Both the position numbers and the translations under genes were made by a program. A stretch of DNA of 64,000 nt. Source: Bacteroidales bacterium (GTDB taxonomy: Bacteria; Bacteroidota; Bacteroidia; Bacteroidales; Muribaculaceae). Below the pieces are notes generated by a model. That model was not told the DNA's origin. It made no database searches and saw nothing but the letters and a program-made list of their open reading frames with translations. The stretch covers positions 1-64,000 of the forward strand of contig SUXJ01000013.1 in the NCBI GenBank assembly GCA_015061005.1, written 5' to 3'. Below are positions 53,384 through 62,647 of the stretch, piece by piece; position 1 is the first letter of the stretch; the number at the start of each line of letters is the position of its first letter.

Positions 53384-54655
53384 ATGAGTAATCAAAAAAA
53401 GCAATGGGGAGCCATCATAGTGATGATTGCGCTCTTCGCAATGATCGCCTTCGTGACCAACTTGTGTACGCCGATGGCAACCATTATCAAGAATCAGGGC
53501 ACAATTTCAAACGTATTGGCTCAAATCGGTAACTATGGCAACTTTGTTGCATATCTTGTTATGGGTATTCCCGCAGGTATGCTTATTTCGAAGTTTGGCT
53601 ACAAAAAGACTGCTCTTATCGGTCTTGGTGTAGGTATTGCCGGTATTCTTATTCAGTACTGCTCCGGTTTGATGGATATCAATACTTCCGGTATCGGTGC
53701 AGTGTTTGCAGTTTATCTGGCAGGTGCATTCATCTCCGGTCTTTGCATGGCAATTTTGAACTGCGTGGTTAACCCCATGCTTAATATTCTCGGCGGTGGC
53801 GGCAATAGCGGTAACCAGCTCATTCAGCTCGGCGGCGTGTTTAATTCATCGGCAGCCGTTGCTTGCTATATTCTCATGGGCGCACTTATCGGTGATGCAG
53901 CCAAGGCTAAAATTGAAGATGCCGCTCCCGCATTGATGATTGCGTTGGCAATCTTCGTTGTTGCATTCATTGTTATTTGCTTCACTAAGATTGAGGAGCC
54001 CAAACAAGCGCCCGTTGAACTCAAGCAGGTGGGTAAGGTGATGGGTTATCGTCACTTTGCGCTCGGTGCGCTCGCGATTTTCCTCTACATGGGTATCGAA
54101 GTAGGCGTTCCTAACTTTGTGCAACAATATCTCTCGAACGATATGAAGATGGATGGCAATCTTGTAGGTACAATAGTTGCCGTTTATTGGTTTATGATGC
54201 TTATCGGTCGTTTTGTCGGCGCAAGTATCGGCAACAAGATTAGCGCAAGAGCAATGATTACGACCGTGTCTATTGTAACAATCTGTTTGGTAGTATTCGG
54301 TATTTTTGCTCCTGCCACACTCGTTCAGTTCCCCGGCGTGGATTGGGGTAATCTCTCAATTCTTTGGGCAGAAATTCCGATGGGAATCTTTGCGTTCTTG
54401 CTCGTTGGTCTTTGCACTTCAGTTATGTGGGGCGCAATCTTCAATATGGCCGTTGAGGGTCTCGGCAAGTACACCTCAATTGCTTCGGGTATCTTTATGA
54501 CCATGGTGTTTGGCTGCGCAGTGATGATGTTTATCCAAGCACTCGTGGCAGATGCAGTTGGTTATATCAACAGCTACTGGGTAGTGGTTGCATGTGCGGC
54601 TTATCTGTTGTTCTATGCATTGGTAGGCTCACGTGTTACTCGTCGTGCAGAATAA
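53384..54655 (+). CDS. MFS sugar transporter (FucP/glucose permease-like)
   Basis: The 423-aa inner-membrane protein has 12 predicted helices with MFS motifs. After TM2 it reads GMLISKFGYKKTALIG, and it has the CMAILNCVVNPMLNILGG stretch seen in fucose/glucose-galactose permeases of the FHS group. Proton-coupled uptake of a hexose, possibly one released by the glycosidases, is an inference; specificity cannot be read from sequence. It has its own promoter and terminator. Confidence 0.88.
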   Translation: MSNQKKQWGAIIVMIALFAMIAFVTNLCTPMATIIKNQGTISNVLAQIGNYGNFVAYLVMGIPAGMLISKFGYKKTALIGLGVGIAGILIQYCSGLMDINTSGIGAVFAVYLAGAFISGLCMAILNCVVNPMLNILGGGGNSGNQLIQLGGVFNSSAAVACYILMGALIGDAAKAKIEDAAPALMIALAIFVVAFIVICFTKIEEPKQAPVELKQVGKVMGYRHFALGALAIFLYMGIEVGVPNFVQQYLSNDMKMDGNLVGTIVAVYWFMMLIGRFVGASIGNKISARAMITTVSIVTICLVVFGIFAPATLVQFPGVDWGNLSILWAEIPMGIFAFLLVGLCTSVMWGAIFNMAVEGLGKYTSIASGIFMTMVFGCAVMMFIQALVADAVGYINSYWVVVACAAYLLFYALVGSRVTRRAE

Positions 54656-54683
54656 CAAATGTATAAAAAATGAATATTTAATG

Positions 54684-54707
54684 AACCCCGCGGATTTCCG
54701 CGGGGTT
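54684..54707 (+). terminator. intrinsic terminator after the MFS gene
   Basis: AACCCCGCGG and CCGCGGGGTT form a perfect 10-bp stem with an ATTT loop and a T-rich tail. Confidence 0.9.
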
Positions 54708-54744
54708 TCTTCTCCAAATTATAACAAATCAGGACAAGATAATT

Positions 54745-55191
54745 ATGGCAAATTGGTTTGAATGTAAGGTAGCATACCATAAGATGGTAGAAAACGGTAT
54801 GCAGAAAAAAGTTACGGATACTTTTTTGGTTGATGCACTGAGTTTTACAGAAGCGGAAGCGCGAGTAATCGAAGAGGTTACTCCGTTTGTGAGCGGAGAG
54901 ATGGACGTTGCGTCGGTAAAAAAGACAAAGATTTCTGAGATTTTTCGTGATGATACGGCAGATAAGTGGTATTTGGTGAAAGTGGCATTTATCACCATTG
55001 ACGAAAAAACAGCGCAGGAAAAGCGTGCAATCAGTCAAATTTTGGTGGCCGGCAGCAACTTTAAGGGGGCTTATGATAACTTTATGGAGGGGATGAAGGG
55101 CACGATGGCAGATTTTGATATTGTGACCCTATCGGAAACAAATATACTTGACGTTTACGCCGCAAAACTTGATGGGGCAAGTCATCAATAA
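54745..55191 (+). CDS. DUF4494 domain protein
   Basis: The 148-aa cytoplasmic protein begins ANWFECKVAYHKMVENGMQKKVTDTFLVDALSF, the DUF4494 opening, a family confined to Bacteroidetes in my memory. It is alpha/beta with no membrane segment or signal and no known function. It overlaps the start of the YggS gene, so the two are translated together. Confidence 0.8.
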   Translation: MANWFECKVAYHKMVENGMQKKVTDTFLVDALSFTEAEARVIEEVTPFVSGEMDVASVKKTKISEIFRDDTADKWYLVKVAFITIDEKTAQEKRAISQILVAGSNFKGAYDNFMEGMKGTMADFDIVTLSETNILDVYAAKLDGASHQ

Positions 55192-55822
55192 TCTTGCGGC
55201 TGTGCGGTCGCAGCTGCCCGAGGGGGTGGAGTTGACCGCCGTTAGCAAGTTTCAACCGCTTGAAGCGCTTGAAGAAGCGTATTCTGCGGGTCAACGTCGC
55301 TTCGGGGAGAGTCGGGCTGATGAACTTCAGCGCAAGGCCATGGCAATGCCTGACGATGTTGAATGGCATTTTATAGGCCACTTGCAGAGCAATAAGGTGA
55401 GGCGCGTTGTGAGGTGTGCATCTGTTATAGAGAGCATAGATTCGGAGCGGTTGCTTCGTTTGGTAAGTTCGGAGTCAGAGCGCATAGGAAAGGTTATGGA
55501 TGTCTATCTTCAGGTTCATGTGGCAGCCGAAGAAACCAAGAGCGGATTTTCTGCCGACGAACTGATTGACTGTGCGCGTCGCTGTGTGGATTTGAACGGA
55601 GTGCGTGTGTGCGGTGTTATGGGTATGGCATCGAATACCGACGATGTGGAACGAGTGGAGGCAGATTTTGCCGCCATAGCAGAAGTCGGAAGGCGGCTGC
55701 GCGAAATTATTTCCGATGCGAGCGTTTTGAGTATGGGCATGAGCGGAGATTGGCCCATTGCGGTGCGTCATGGTGCAACGTTAGTGCGCATAGGCTCTGC
55801 GATATTTGGAGATAGGGGCTGA
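55172..55822 (+). CDS. YggS-family pyridoxal phosphate homeostasis protein
   Basis: The 216-aa protein is a single-domain TIM barrel binding PLP through the Lys of ELTAVSKFQP. It also has GQRRFGESRADEL, VEWHFIGHLQSNKVR and the C-terminal LSMGMSGDWPIAVRHGATLVRIGSAIFG signature. It controls free PLP rather than catalysing a reaction. I prefer the ATG at 55172 (MGQVINNLAAVRSQLP), which matches the family N-terminus, over the track start at 55148. Confidence 0.95.
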   Translation: MGQVINNLAAVRSQLPEGVELTAVSKFQPLEALEEAYSAGQRRFGESRADELQRKAMAMPDDVEWHFIGHLQSNKVRRVVRCASVIESIDSERLLRLVSSESERIGKVMDVYLQVHVAAEETKSGFSADELIDCARRCVDLNGVRVCGVMGMASNTDDVERVEADFAAIAEVGRRLREIISDASVLSMGMSGDWPIAVRHGATLVRIGSAIFGDRG

Positions 55823-55872
55823 AGTTTTTTGTATTTTTTTGTAAAAAAAGTTCTATTTTCAAAAAAAATGCG

Positions 55873-55880
55873 TAACTTAG
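55873..55880 (+). promoter_or_regulatory. possible promoter of the OmpA-family gene
   Basis: TAACTTAG deviates by one base from TAnnTTTG, about 73 bases before the ATG, in an AT-rich gap. Confidence 0.35.
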
Positions 55881-55953
55881 CACCAAAATTAACTACAATA
55901 ATAGGCGAATTTGAAACAATTTATACACTTAACTATCTAATTAATAATCGATT

Positions 55954-57159
55954 ATGAAAAAAAGCGCAATTCTTTCTCTCGCTTGTGCTGCTTTGGTGTC
56001 TACCTCAGCTATTGCAGCAGTACCCGAGATTACTTACGCTGAAGATCCCGCACAGGGCGTTCTCGTAAATCGCTTCAAAGACAACTGGTTTATCTCTGCT
56101 GAAGGCGGCGTAAACGTACAGTTCAGCAAGGCCGACAAGGCTCTTGGTTTCGGCGATCGTATCGCTCCTACATTCGGCATTCAAGGCGGTAAGTGGTTCT
56201 CACCCGTAGCCGGCCTCCGTTTCGGTGTTACTTATCTTGGCGCTAAGGGCGTTTCTAACATCCAAGACGCTTTCGGTCTTGTTTATGACAAGGACGGTGT
56301 TATCCAAATGGAAGATAAGTACTACAAGACTCACGTTGGCAACATCGGTTTGGACTTCGACTTCATGTTGAATATTACCAACTGGTGGTGTGGCTACAAA
56401 CCCAACCGCGTTTACAACTTCATTGCATACGTAGGTGCCGGTTCTTACTTCGGTTTCCACAAGAACAATGAAGGCAGCTGGACCGCCAAGGGTTTTGATA
56501 CTTCTTTGGCACTCCGTGGCGGTATCATCAACAGCTTCAACGTAAGCAAGCAAGTTGCATTGAGCCTTGATATCCGTTACACTGCACTTGGCGCAAACCG
56601 TGAAGCTATTCCTCACAACTGCATCAACAGCAATGTTTCAGCTCTTATCGGCGTAACATACTTGTTCAACAACCGCACTTGGAACGCTCCTATCGTTCCC
56701 GTTATCCCCGTTATCGAGGATTGCGATCCTATCAAGGCTCGCCTCGCAGAATGCGAAGCACGTCTTCAGGACACTCAGCGCAAGCTCGACGAATGTCTGC
56801 GTCGCCCCATCCCCGAACCCGAAGTTGTTCCTTGCAATGTTCCCGTTGCAACTTGCTACTTCCGCATCGGTTCTTCAACTGTTTCCAGCACTGATCGTAA
56901 CGTTCTTAAGAGCGTAGCTTCAGTTATGAAGGCTGACACTAACGTTAAGTACGAAGTTTGCGGTTGGGCAGATAACTACACCGGCACTGACGCTGTTAAC
57001 CAGCGCATCCGCACCAAGCGTGCAGAAGCCGTTAAGAAAATTCTCGTTAAGAACGGTGTAGATGAATCTCAACTCGACGTAACCACTAACCCCGGTGACC
57101 GTTACGAAGGCAAAGAAAACGTTTACCTCGATCGTTGCGTAACTATCCAGGCTAAATAA
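55954..57159 (+). CDS. OmpA-family outer-membrane protein
   Basis: The 401-aa protein has a signal peptide (SAILSLACAALVSTSAIA) and an N-terminal eight-stranded-type barrel (about 40-235, FISAEGGVNVQFSK ... VSALIGVTYLF). A short coiled segment follows (RLAECEARLQDTQRKLDECLRRP), and then a periplasmic OmpA domain (about 285-400, VPVATCYFRIGSSTVSSTDRNVL and GWADNYTGTDAVNQRIRTKRAEAV) that binds peptidoglycan. It ties the outer membrane to the wall. Codon use is strongly biased, as expected for an abundant protein. Confidence 0.95.
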   Translation: MKKSAILSLACAALVSTSAIAAVPEITYAEDPAQGVLVNRFKDNWFISAEGGVNVQFSKADKALGFGDRIAPTFGIQGGKWFSPVAGLRFGVTYLGAKGVSNIQDAFGLVYDKDGVIQMEDKYYKTHVGNIGLDFDFMLNITNWWCGYKPNRVYNFIAYVGAGSYFGFHKNNEGSWTAKGFDTSLALRGGIINSFNVSKQVALSLDIRYTALGANREAIPHNCINSNVSALIGVTYLFNNRTWNAPIVPVIPVIEDCDPIKARLAECEARLQDTQRKLDECLRRPIPEPEVVPCNVPVATCYFRIGSSTVSSTDRNVLKSVASVMKADTNVKYEVCGWADNYTGTDAVNQRIRTKRAEAVKKILVKNGVDESQLDVTTNPGDRYEGKENVYLDRCVTIQAK

Positions 57160-57181
57160 GTTTTAATTACAGAAAAACATT

Positions 57182-57219
57182 AGGGGGTGTGCCCAGTCGG
57201 GCATACCCCTGTTTTTTTG
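57182..57219 (+). terminator. intrinsic terminator after the OmpA-family gene
   Basis: AGGGGGTGTGCCC and GGGCATACCCCT arms with an AGTC loop, then seven T. Confidence 0.88.
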
Positions 57220-57249
57220 TCGGGAGTGAGAAAATTGAGTTTTTTTGCG

Positions 57250-57257
57250 TATATTTG
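57250..57257 (+). promoter_or_regulatory. -7 promoter element of the NigD-like gene
   Basis: TATATTTG only 9 bases before the ATG at 57267, which predicts a nearly leaderless message. Confidence 0.55.
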
Positions 57258-57266
57258 CGGTTAGTT

Positions 57267-57923
57267 ATGACCAAGGTTGCGAGAGTAGTTGCCGTGATTG
57301 CAGTCGGATTTTTCATTGCCGGCTGTGCCGGGTCGGAAAATCCCGAGCCCGAGCCGATTGTTTATAACTTTGTGACGTATGAGTCGACGGCAGCCGATGG
57401 CGCAGAGTCGGTTTTTACGTATCAGGTTAACGGTGATTCTCCGCTCGTTACGTTGACGGCGAATTGGCGTCCGGCGGAGCCAATCAGTACGGGTACGCGT
57501 TTGCTCTTGTCATATATCCCCGAATCCGGGACCACAGAGTCGGGGCGAGTTTCCGTCCAAGGCTATATCGTACTGCCCGGAGGTGAGGTGCGAGTGGACG
57601 AGCCGGAGGGCGAGTCCGAGCCAATGAGGCTGAACTCAATGTGGCGTTCGGGGAGTTACTTGAATCTTGACGGAGCGGTTTCGTTTAGCGGTCCGGCCTC
57701 GGAGATTTCGCTATATGCGGAGTCCGGTAGCGAGAGTTCAGCGGAGCCTCGATTGAACGTGATAGTGAGAAAATCAGATGAGGGCTCCGGAATGGCAGCC
57801 GAGCGTCGACTATATGCGTCATGGGATATATCATCGCTTTGGTCAAGGGATGATGTAGAAGCCTTAATTGTGGCATACACGAATACAGAAAATGAAACAT
57901 CAATAATGAGATTTATAAAATAA
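57267..57923 (+). CDS. NigD-like lipoprotein
   Basis: The 218-aa product has a lipoprotein signal (VVAVIAVGFFIAGCAG, Cys about 20) and a beta-rich body (YNFVTYESTAADGAESVFTYQVNGD) like the NigD-like family of Bacteroidales. The track start at 57189 lies in the terminator of the preceding gene, so I use the ATG at 57267 just after the promoter. Function unknown. Confidence 0.72.
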   Translation: MTKVARVVAVIAVGFFIAGCAGSENPEPEPIVYNFVTYESTAADGAESVFTYQVNGDSPLVTLTANWRPAEPISTGTRLLLSYIPESGTTESGRVSVQGYIVLPGGEVRVDEPEGESEPMRLNSMWRSGSYLNLDGAVSFSGPASEISLYAESGSESSAEPRLNVIVRKSDEGSGMAAERRLYASWDISSLWSRDDVEALIVAYTNTENETSIMRFIK

Positions 57924-57944
57924 TAAGTATAAAACAGACAAATT

Positions 57945-58271
57945 ATGGCAAATCAACCTCAAAATCAGCAGGAAATAAAAATTGAATTAACGCCGGAAGT
58001 GGCAAAAGGAAATTATTGCAACTTGGCAATGATTGCACACGGGCCCAATGAGTTCTTCATGGACTTTATCAATGTTGCTCCGAATATGAATCCCGCGCGA
58101 GTGCAGACTCGCGTGATCATGACTCCGGAAAATGCGAAGCAGTTGCTTAATGCATTGGCGGAGAACGTGCAGCGTTATGAGAAATCGTTTGGCGAGATTA
58201 AGCCTCGTAAGCCCAAGCAGCAGCCCGAAAATCCGTTTAACGGCATTCCCAACCCTTTTGGTAACGCGTAA
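57945..58271 (+). CDS. DUF3467 domain protein
   Basis: The 108-aa cytoplasmic protein has the DUF3467 core: [57 protein letters not shown] and a Pro/Asn-rich tail. No function is known to me. It lies 21 bases after the NigD-like gene and one base before cysS, indicating a shared transcript. Confidence 0.85.
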   Translation: MANQPQNQQEIKIELTPEVAKGNYCNLAMIAHGPNEFFMDFINVAPNMNPARVQTRVIMTPENAKQLLNALAENVQRYEKSFGEIKPRKPKQQPENPFNGIPNPFGNA

Positions 58272-58272
58272 A

Positions 58273-59751
58273 ATGAGAAAATCACAGTTAACCATATATA
58301 ATTCGCTGAGTCGCCGCAAGGAATTGTTTACCTCGCTTCATCCGGAGCGAGTCGGCATGTACGTTTGCGGTCCTACCGTTTATGGTGACGGTCATCTCGG
58401 CCACGCGCGTCCGGCAATTACGTTTGACGTGCTGTATCGCTATTTGCAGCATATAGGCTACAAGGTGCGTTATGTTCGTAATATCACCGACGTGGGTCAT
58501 TTGGAGAATGATGCTGACAGCGGTGAGGATAAGATTGCAAAGAAGGCTCGCTTGGAACAGTTGGAGCCGATGGAGGTGGTGCAGCATTACTTAAATCGCT
58601 ATCATAAGGCTATGGAGCGCCTTAATGTAATGCCCCCGAGCATAGAGCCTCATGCCAGCGGCCATGTTATAGAGCAGATTGCTTATGTGCAGTCAATCCT
58701 TGATGCCGGTTATGCTTATGTCAGCGACGGCTCGGTCTATTTTGACGTGAAGAAGTTTAACAGCGAGCATCCTTACGGCAAACTTTCGGGCAGAAATGTC
58801 GATGAACTTTTGTCGAATACGCGTGAGCTTGACGGACAGAGCGAAAAACGCCATCCGGCAGATTTTGCGTTATGGAAAAAGGCAGCTCCGGAGCATATTA
58901 TGCACTGGCCGTCACCTTGGAGCGAAGGTTTCCCCGGGTGGCATCTTGAATGTTCCGTTATGGGAGAGAAATACCTTGGCGAGGTGTTTGACATTCATGG
59001 CGGCGGCATGGATTTGATGTTCCCACATCATGAATGTGAGATAGCGCAGAGCGTGGCTCACAACGGGCATGATTCAGTGCGCTATTGGATGCACAATAAC
59101 ATGATTACCATTGACGGTAAGAAGATGGGCAAGAGTTACGGCAACTTTATTACTCTGGATCAGTTCTTTGAAGGAACGCATCCGCTATTGACTCAGCCAT
59201 ACGCGCCGATGACCATCAGATTTTTTATTCTCATGGCGCAGTATCGCTCCACGCTTGACTTTGGCAACGATGCACTTCAGGCGGCCGAGAAAGCACACAA
59301 GCGCATGCTTGAGGGTTACGGACGTTTGCAATCGCTCAAGGCTTCAGCAGAAAGTACCATTCCGAATCTTGAGGAGTTGGAAGCCAAGATGTATGAGGCC
59401 ATGGATGATGATTTGAATACCCCGGTGGTAATCGGACATTTGTTTGACCTCTGCCGTATAGTAAATCAAGTTAACGACGGAACGGCAAAAGCTACTGCTG
59501 AAGACATAGAGAAGATGCAGGGTCTGTTCCGTGCGTTCTTGTTTGATATTTTAGGCGTTTTGCCTCCCGATGCCGCCGGTGCGGATATGAATATCAAGCC
59601 GTATGAAGACGCTGTTGACTTGCTGCTTCAGATACGTGCCGAATCAAAAGCAAAGAAAGATTGGGCCACTTCGGATTTGATTCGTAACCGTCTTGCCGAA
59701 ATCGGTTTTACGATTAAGGACACCAAAGACGGCGTTGAGTGGTCGCTATGA
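58273..59751 (+). CDS. cysS: cysteinyl-tRNA synthetase
   Basis: The 492-aa class I synthetase charges tRNA-Cys. It shows [21 protein letters not shown] with the HIGH-like motif and a zinc Cys, [14 protein letters not shown] and the KMSKS equivalent [13 protein letters not shown]. It also has the DALR-type C-terminal helical part. The ATG at 58273 matches the family start; the longer track ORF runs into the DUF3467 gene. Confidence 0.97.
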   Translation: MRKSQLTIYNSLSRRKELFTSLHPERVGMYVCGPTVYGDGHLGHARPAITFDVLYRYLQHIGYKVRYVRNITDVGHLENDADSGEDKIAKKARLEQLEPMEVVQHYLNRYHKAMERLNVMPPSIEPHASGHVIEQIAYVQSILDAGYAYVSDGSVYFDVKKFNSEHPYGKLSGRNVDELLSNTRELDGQSEKRHPADFALWKKAAPEHIMHWPSPWSEGFPGWHLECSVMGEKYLGEVFDIHGGGMDLMFPHHECEIAQSVAHNGHDSVRYWMHNNMITIDGKKMGKSYGNFITLDQFFEGTHPLLTQPYAPMTIRFFILMAQYRSTLDFGNDALQAAEKAHKRMLEGYGRLQSLKASAESTIPNLEELEAKMYEAMDDDLNTPVVIGHLFDLCRIVNQVNDGTAKATAEDIEKMQGLFRAFLFDILGVLPPDAAGADMNIKPYEDAVDLLLQIRAESKAKKDWATSDLIRNRLAEIGFTIKDTKDGVEWSL

Positions 59752-61157
59752 CCGTAAGCGAATTTGCTGAAACGATAATTATGAACCTGCCGTATGTCCC
59801 AACGGACCAGCAGGTGCAAGCGATGGGCGCGTTGGCGCGGTTTTGCCGCACTGCCGCGCCCTCTGATTCGCTGTTTATGCTGTGTGGGTATGCCGGCACG
59901 GGTAAGACCTCGCTGGTCAGTGCGTTAGTAAAGTCGCTTCACGATGCCGGGGTAGGTACGGTGCTCCTTGCGCCTACCGGTAGAGCCGCCAAGGTGTTTG
60001 CCTCCTATTCCGGTTTTCCGGCTTATACGATTCACAGGAAAATATATCGTCCGCCCGGTCAGGGTAAGCCGTTTTCAGCCGTGATGGAGAATCAGCATTC
60101 TCACACGATTTTTATCGTAGATGAAGCCTCGATGATCGGCTCGTCGGCCGATGGCGGACCGGACTTGCTGACCGATTTGATACATTACGTTTATACGGGT
60201 CATGCGTGTCGGTTGATACTTTTGGGCGACGTTGCTCAGTTGCCGCCGGTTGGGTGTGAGGATTCTCCGGCGCTGAATCCCGAGGTGATTCGCAGTTTCG
60301 GCTTGAGGTTGACACGGGTTCAGCTGACGGATACCGTGAGACAGGCGAGGTCATCGGGGATATTGTATAATGCTACTCGATTGCGGCGTCAGATGCGTCA
60401 AGAGCCGTTGCCAAAGCCTCGGCTCTCGTTTGATTTCGATGATGTGATTGCCCTTGCCGGCGAGGACTTGCAAGATACGGTGAGCGAGCTGTATGCTCAT
60501 GACGGAATTGATGAAACGATAATAGTTACCCGGGCAAATTGGCGAGCCACGCAGTTTAATCTTGCCATAAGATCAACGATATTGGGGAGGGAGGAAGAAT
60601 TGACTCGCGATGAGTTATTGCTTGTGGCGAAAAATAACTATCATTGGAGCGCGAAGGTTCAAGAACTGGATTTCATAGCTAACGGAGATACCGCTCGGGT
60701 CACTCGTATTTATGGAATGGAGAATAAATATGGATTTCGGTTTGCCGACGTGAGGTTGGAATTCCCATACCGTTCAGTGGAGTTGGATTGCAAGATTGTG
60801 CTTGAGTGCTTGACGTCTAATTCTCCGGCACTTACGGCAGAGGAGCAGCAACGCCTTTTTGACGAGGTTTATAATGATCCGGAATTATTCAGCGAATATA
60901 CTCCGAAGGGCACACGGCTTAAGGCGATGAAAAATAATCCATATTTTCAAGCACTTCAGGTAAAATATGCCTATGCTGTGACATGTCATAAGGCGCAGGG
61001 CGGACAGTGGACCAACGTGATTGCCGACCTCGGGGGAATAGCGGCGGAGTCATTGCAGACGTCGGAGTTTTATCGCTGGCTTTATACGGCAACGACGCGA
61101 GCGACTCAGCGGCTGTTTTACTTGAATCCGTTTGATGGGGAGGCACAACTTTATTGA
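59748..61157 (+). CDS. RecD-like ATP-dependent DNA helicase/exonuclease
   Basis: The 469-aa superfamily 1B helicase has Walker [15 protein letters not shown], motif Ia [11 protein letters not shown], Walker [12 protein letters not shown], motif [15 protein letters not shown] and the C-terminal UvrD_C_2 motif [14 protein letters not shown] with [10 protein letters not shown]. It corresponds to the short RecD/Pif1-like proteins of Bacteroidales that stand alone without RecBC. Start ATG at 59748 overlaps the cysS stop (ATGA). A hairpin terminator follows at 61403. Confidence 0.92.
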   Translation: MTVSEFAETIIMNLPYVPTDQQVQAMGALARFCRTAAPSDSLFMLCGYAGTGKTSLVSALVKSLHDAGVGTVLLAPTGRAAKVFASYSGFPAYTIHRKIYRPPGQGKPFSAVMENQHSHTIFIVDEASMIGSSADGGPDLLTDLIHYVYTGHACRLILLGDVAQLPPVGCEDSPALNPEVIRSFGLRLTRVQLTDTVRQARSSGILYNATRLRRQMRQEPLPKPRLSFDFDDVIALAGEDLQDTVSELYAHDGIDETIIVTRANWRATQFNLAIRSTILGREEELTRDELLLVAKNNYHWSAKVQELDFIANGDTARVTRIYGMENKYGFRFADVRLEFPYRSVELDCKIVLECLTSNSPALTAEEQQRLFDEVYNDPELFSEYTPKGTRLKAMKNNPYFQALQVKYAYAVTCHKAQGGQWTNVIADLGGIAAESLQTSEFYRWLYTATTRATQRLFYLNPFDGEAQLY

Positions 61158-61256
61158 GGCATAAGATTGTGAGGGTGGACGGTAAGTGAAGGGTGTTTTT
61201 AAGCGGAACGCGGATTCGGGGGCGCGTGCTTGGTGGTCCCGTGGCTGATCCGTTTG

Positions 61257-61397
61257 ACGGCTACCGCCGTTTCGCTAACGTTGTGAGTGTCGCAGCTACG
61301 CAGCTCATGGGATGTGGGAAGGGTGCGATGCCATCACGCTGCGCATCGCTAACGCGCTGCTTGCATGAGGCTACGTGGAGATGCGCCGCTATGCGGC
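61257..61397 (+). repeat. cluster of small GC-rich hairpins
   Basis: The 360-bp gap 61158-61517 has no gene. It contains short perfect stems with TAC/TAT loops, such as ACGGC-TACC-GCCGT (61257-61270) and GCCGC-TAT-GCGGC (61385-61397). Related GCTAACG/GCTACG words lie between them, and terminators follow at both ends of the gap. Confidence 0.55.
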
Positions 61398-61402
61398 TTT
61401 AG

Positions 61403-61424
61403 GCTGCTACGCAGCGGTTTTTTG
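61403..61424 (+). terminator. terminator of the cysS/RecD-like operon
   Basis: GCTGC-TAC-GCAGC followed by GGTTTTTT. Confidence 0.6.
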
Positions 61425-61451
61425 GGGTTGGGGATGTTGCCTCTAATACTA

Positions 61452-61490
61452 TAAAAAAGAAGTTGCGGACTCGGGGTGAGTCCGCAACTT
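61452..61490 (-). terminator. terminator of fba
   Basis: AAGTTGCGGACTC and GAGTCCGCAACTT form a perfect 13-bp stem; on the minus strand it is followed by CTTTTTT-type sequence, 27 bases after the aldolase stop. Confidence 0.88.
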
Positions 61491-61517
61491 GTGTTATCGG
61501 GTATAATCGAGTGTCGA

Positions 61518-62516
61518 TTATGCTTTGCCGTTAGAGCCGAGCACGTTGATGATTTTGTGCTTGTAGAGTTTTTCCATGTTGTCGCGAGCGGGACCGAGGT
61601 ATTTGCGGGGGTCGAACTCAGCGGGCTTTTCAGCGAATACTTCGCGGATAGCGGCGGTCATGGCGAGACGAGAGTCAGAGTCGATGTTGATTTTGCAAAC
61701 AGCAGACTTTGCAGATTCGCGGAGCCATTCTTCGGGGATACCGATAGCAGCCTTCAGGGCGCCACCATATTTGTTGATTGTTTCAACTTCTTCTTGGGGA
61801 ACTGAAGAAGATCCGTGGAGTACGATGGGGAATCCGGGGAGTTTTTCTTCAACGGCCTTGAGCACGTCGAACGCCAAGGGCGGAGGAACCATGCGGCCGG
61901 TAGCGGGATCGATTGTGCACTGTTCGGGAGTGAACTTGTAAGCGCCGTGGCTGGTGCCGATAGAGATAGCGAGCGAGTCGCAACCGGTACGAGTAGCGAA
62001 GTCGATAACTTCTTCGGGGTCGGTGTAGGTGTGGTGGTCAGAAGAAACTTCGTCTTCCACGCCGGCGAGTACGCCGAGTTCGCCTTCAACGGTTACGTCG
62101 TGTTGGTGAGCGTATTCAACAACTTGCTTAGTGAGGGCAACGTTTTCTTCGTAGGGGAGGTGGCTGCCGTCGATCATCACGCTTGAGAAACCGCTGTCGA
62201 TACAGCTCTTGCAGAGTTCGAAACTGTCACCGTGGTCGAGGTGGAGAACGATTTGGGGATTTTCCCATCCGAGTTCCTTAGCATAAGCAACTGCGCCTTG
62301 AGCCATGTAGCGAAGCAGAGTGGCGTTGGCATAGTTACGAGCGCCCTTAGACACTTGGAGGATTACGGGAGATTTTTCTTCAGAAGCGGCCTTAACGATA
62401 GCTTGGAGCTGCTCCATATTGTTGAAGTTGAAAGCGGGGATAGCGTATCCGCCTTTGATAGCCTTGGCAAACATCTCTTTGGTGTTTACGAGGCCTAATT
62501 CTTTGTAGCTTACCAT
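61518..62516 (-). CDS. fba: class II fructose-bisphosphate aldolase
   Basis: The 332-aa zinc enzyme splits fructose 1,6-bisphosphate in glycolysis. It shows AIPAFNFNNMEQLQAI, the zinc/catalytic HLDHGDSFELC, SVMIDGSHLPYEENV, ISIGTSHGAYKF and VLHGSSSVP. The length and motifs fit the class II type common in anaerobes. Promoter TAAATTTG lies 45 bases upstream. Confidence 0.96.
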   Translation of the reverse strand: MVSYKELGLVNTKEMFAKAIKGGYAIPAFNFNNMEQLQAIVKAASEEKSPVILQVSKGARNYANATLLRYMAQGAVAYAKELGWENPQIVLHLDHGDSFELCKSCIDSGFSSVMIDGSHLPYEENVALTKQVVEYAHQHDVTVEGELGVLAGVEDEVSSDHHTYTDPEEVIDFATRTGCDSLAISIGTSHGAYKFTPEQCTIDPATGRMVPPPLAFDVLKAVEEKLPGFPIVLHGSSSVPQEEVETINKYGGALKAAIGIPEEWLRESAKSAVCKINIDSDSRLAMTAAIREVFAEKPAEFDPRKYLGPARDNMEKLYKHKIINVLGSNGKA

Positions 62517-62561
62517 GTTTGTTGGTTAGGGTTAAAGGATATTGGTTTTAGAAATTTGATG

Positions 62562-62569
62562 CAAATTTA
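62562..62569 (-). promoter_or_regulatory. -7 promoter element of fba
   Basis: Minus strand TAAATTTG, a consensus match, 45 bases before the ATG at 62516. Confidence 0.6.
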
Positions 62570-62647
62570 CGTATTTTACAGCAATTATGCAATATGTTAG
62601 GCAGATGAGACTTATAAGTCGTATGAGATTTATAGTTGGGAAGGGTA

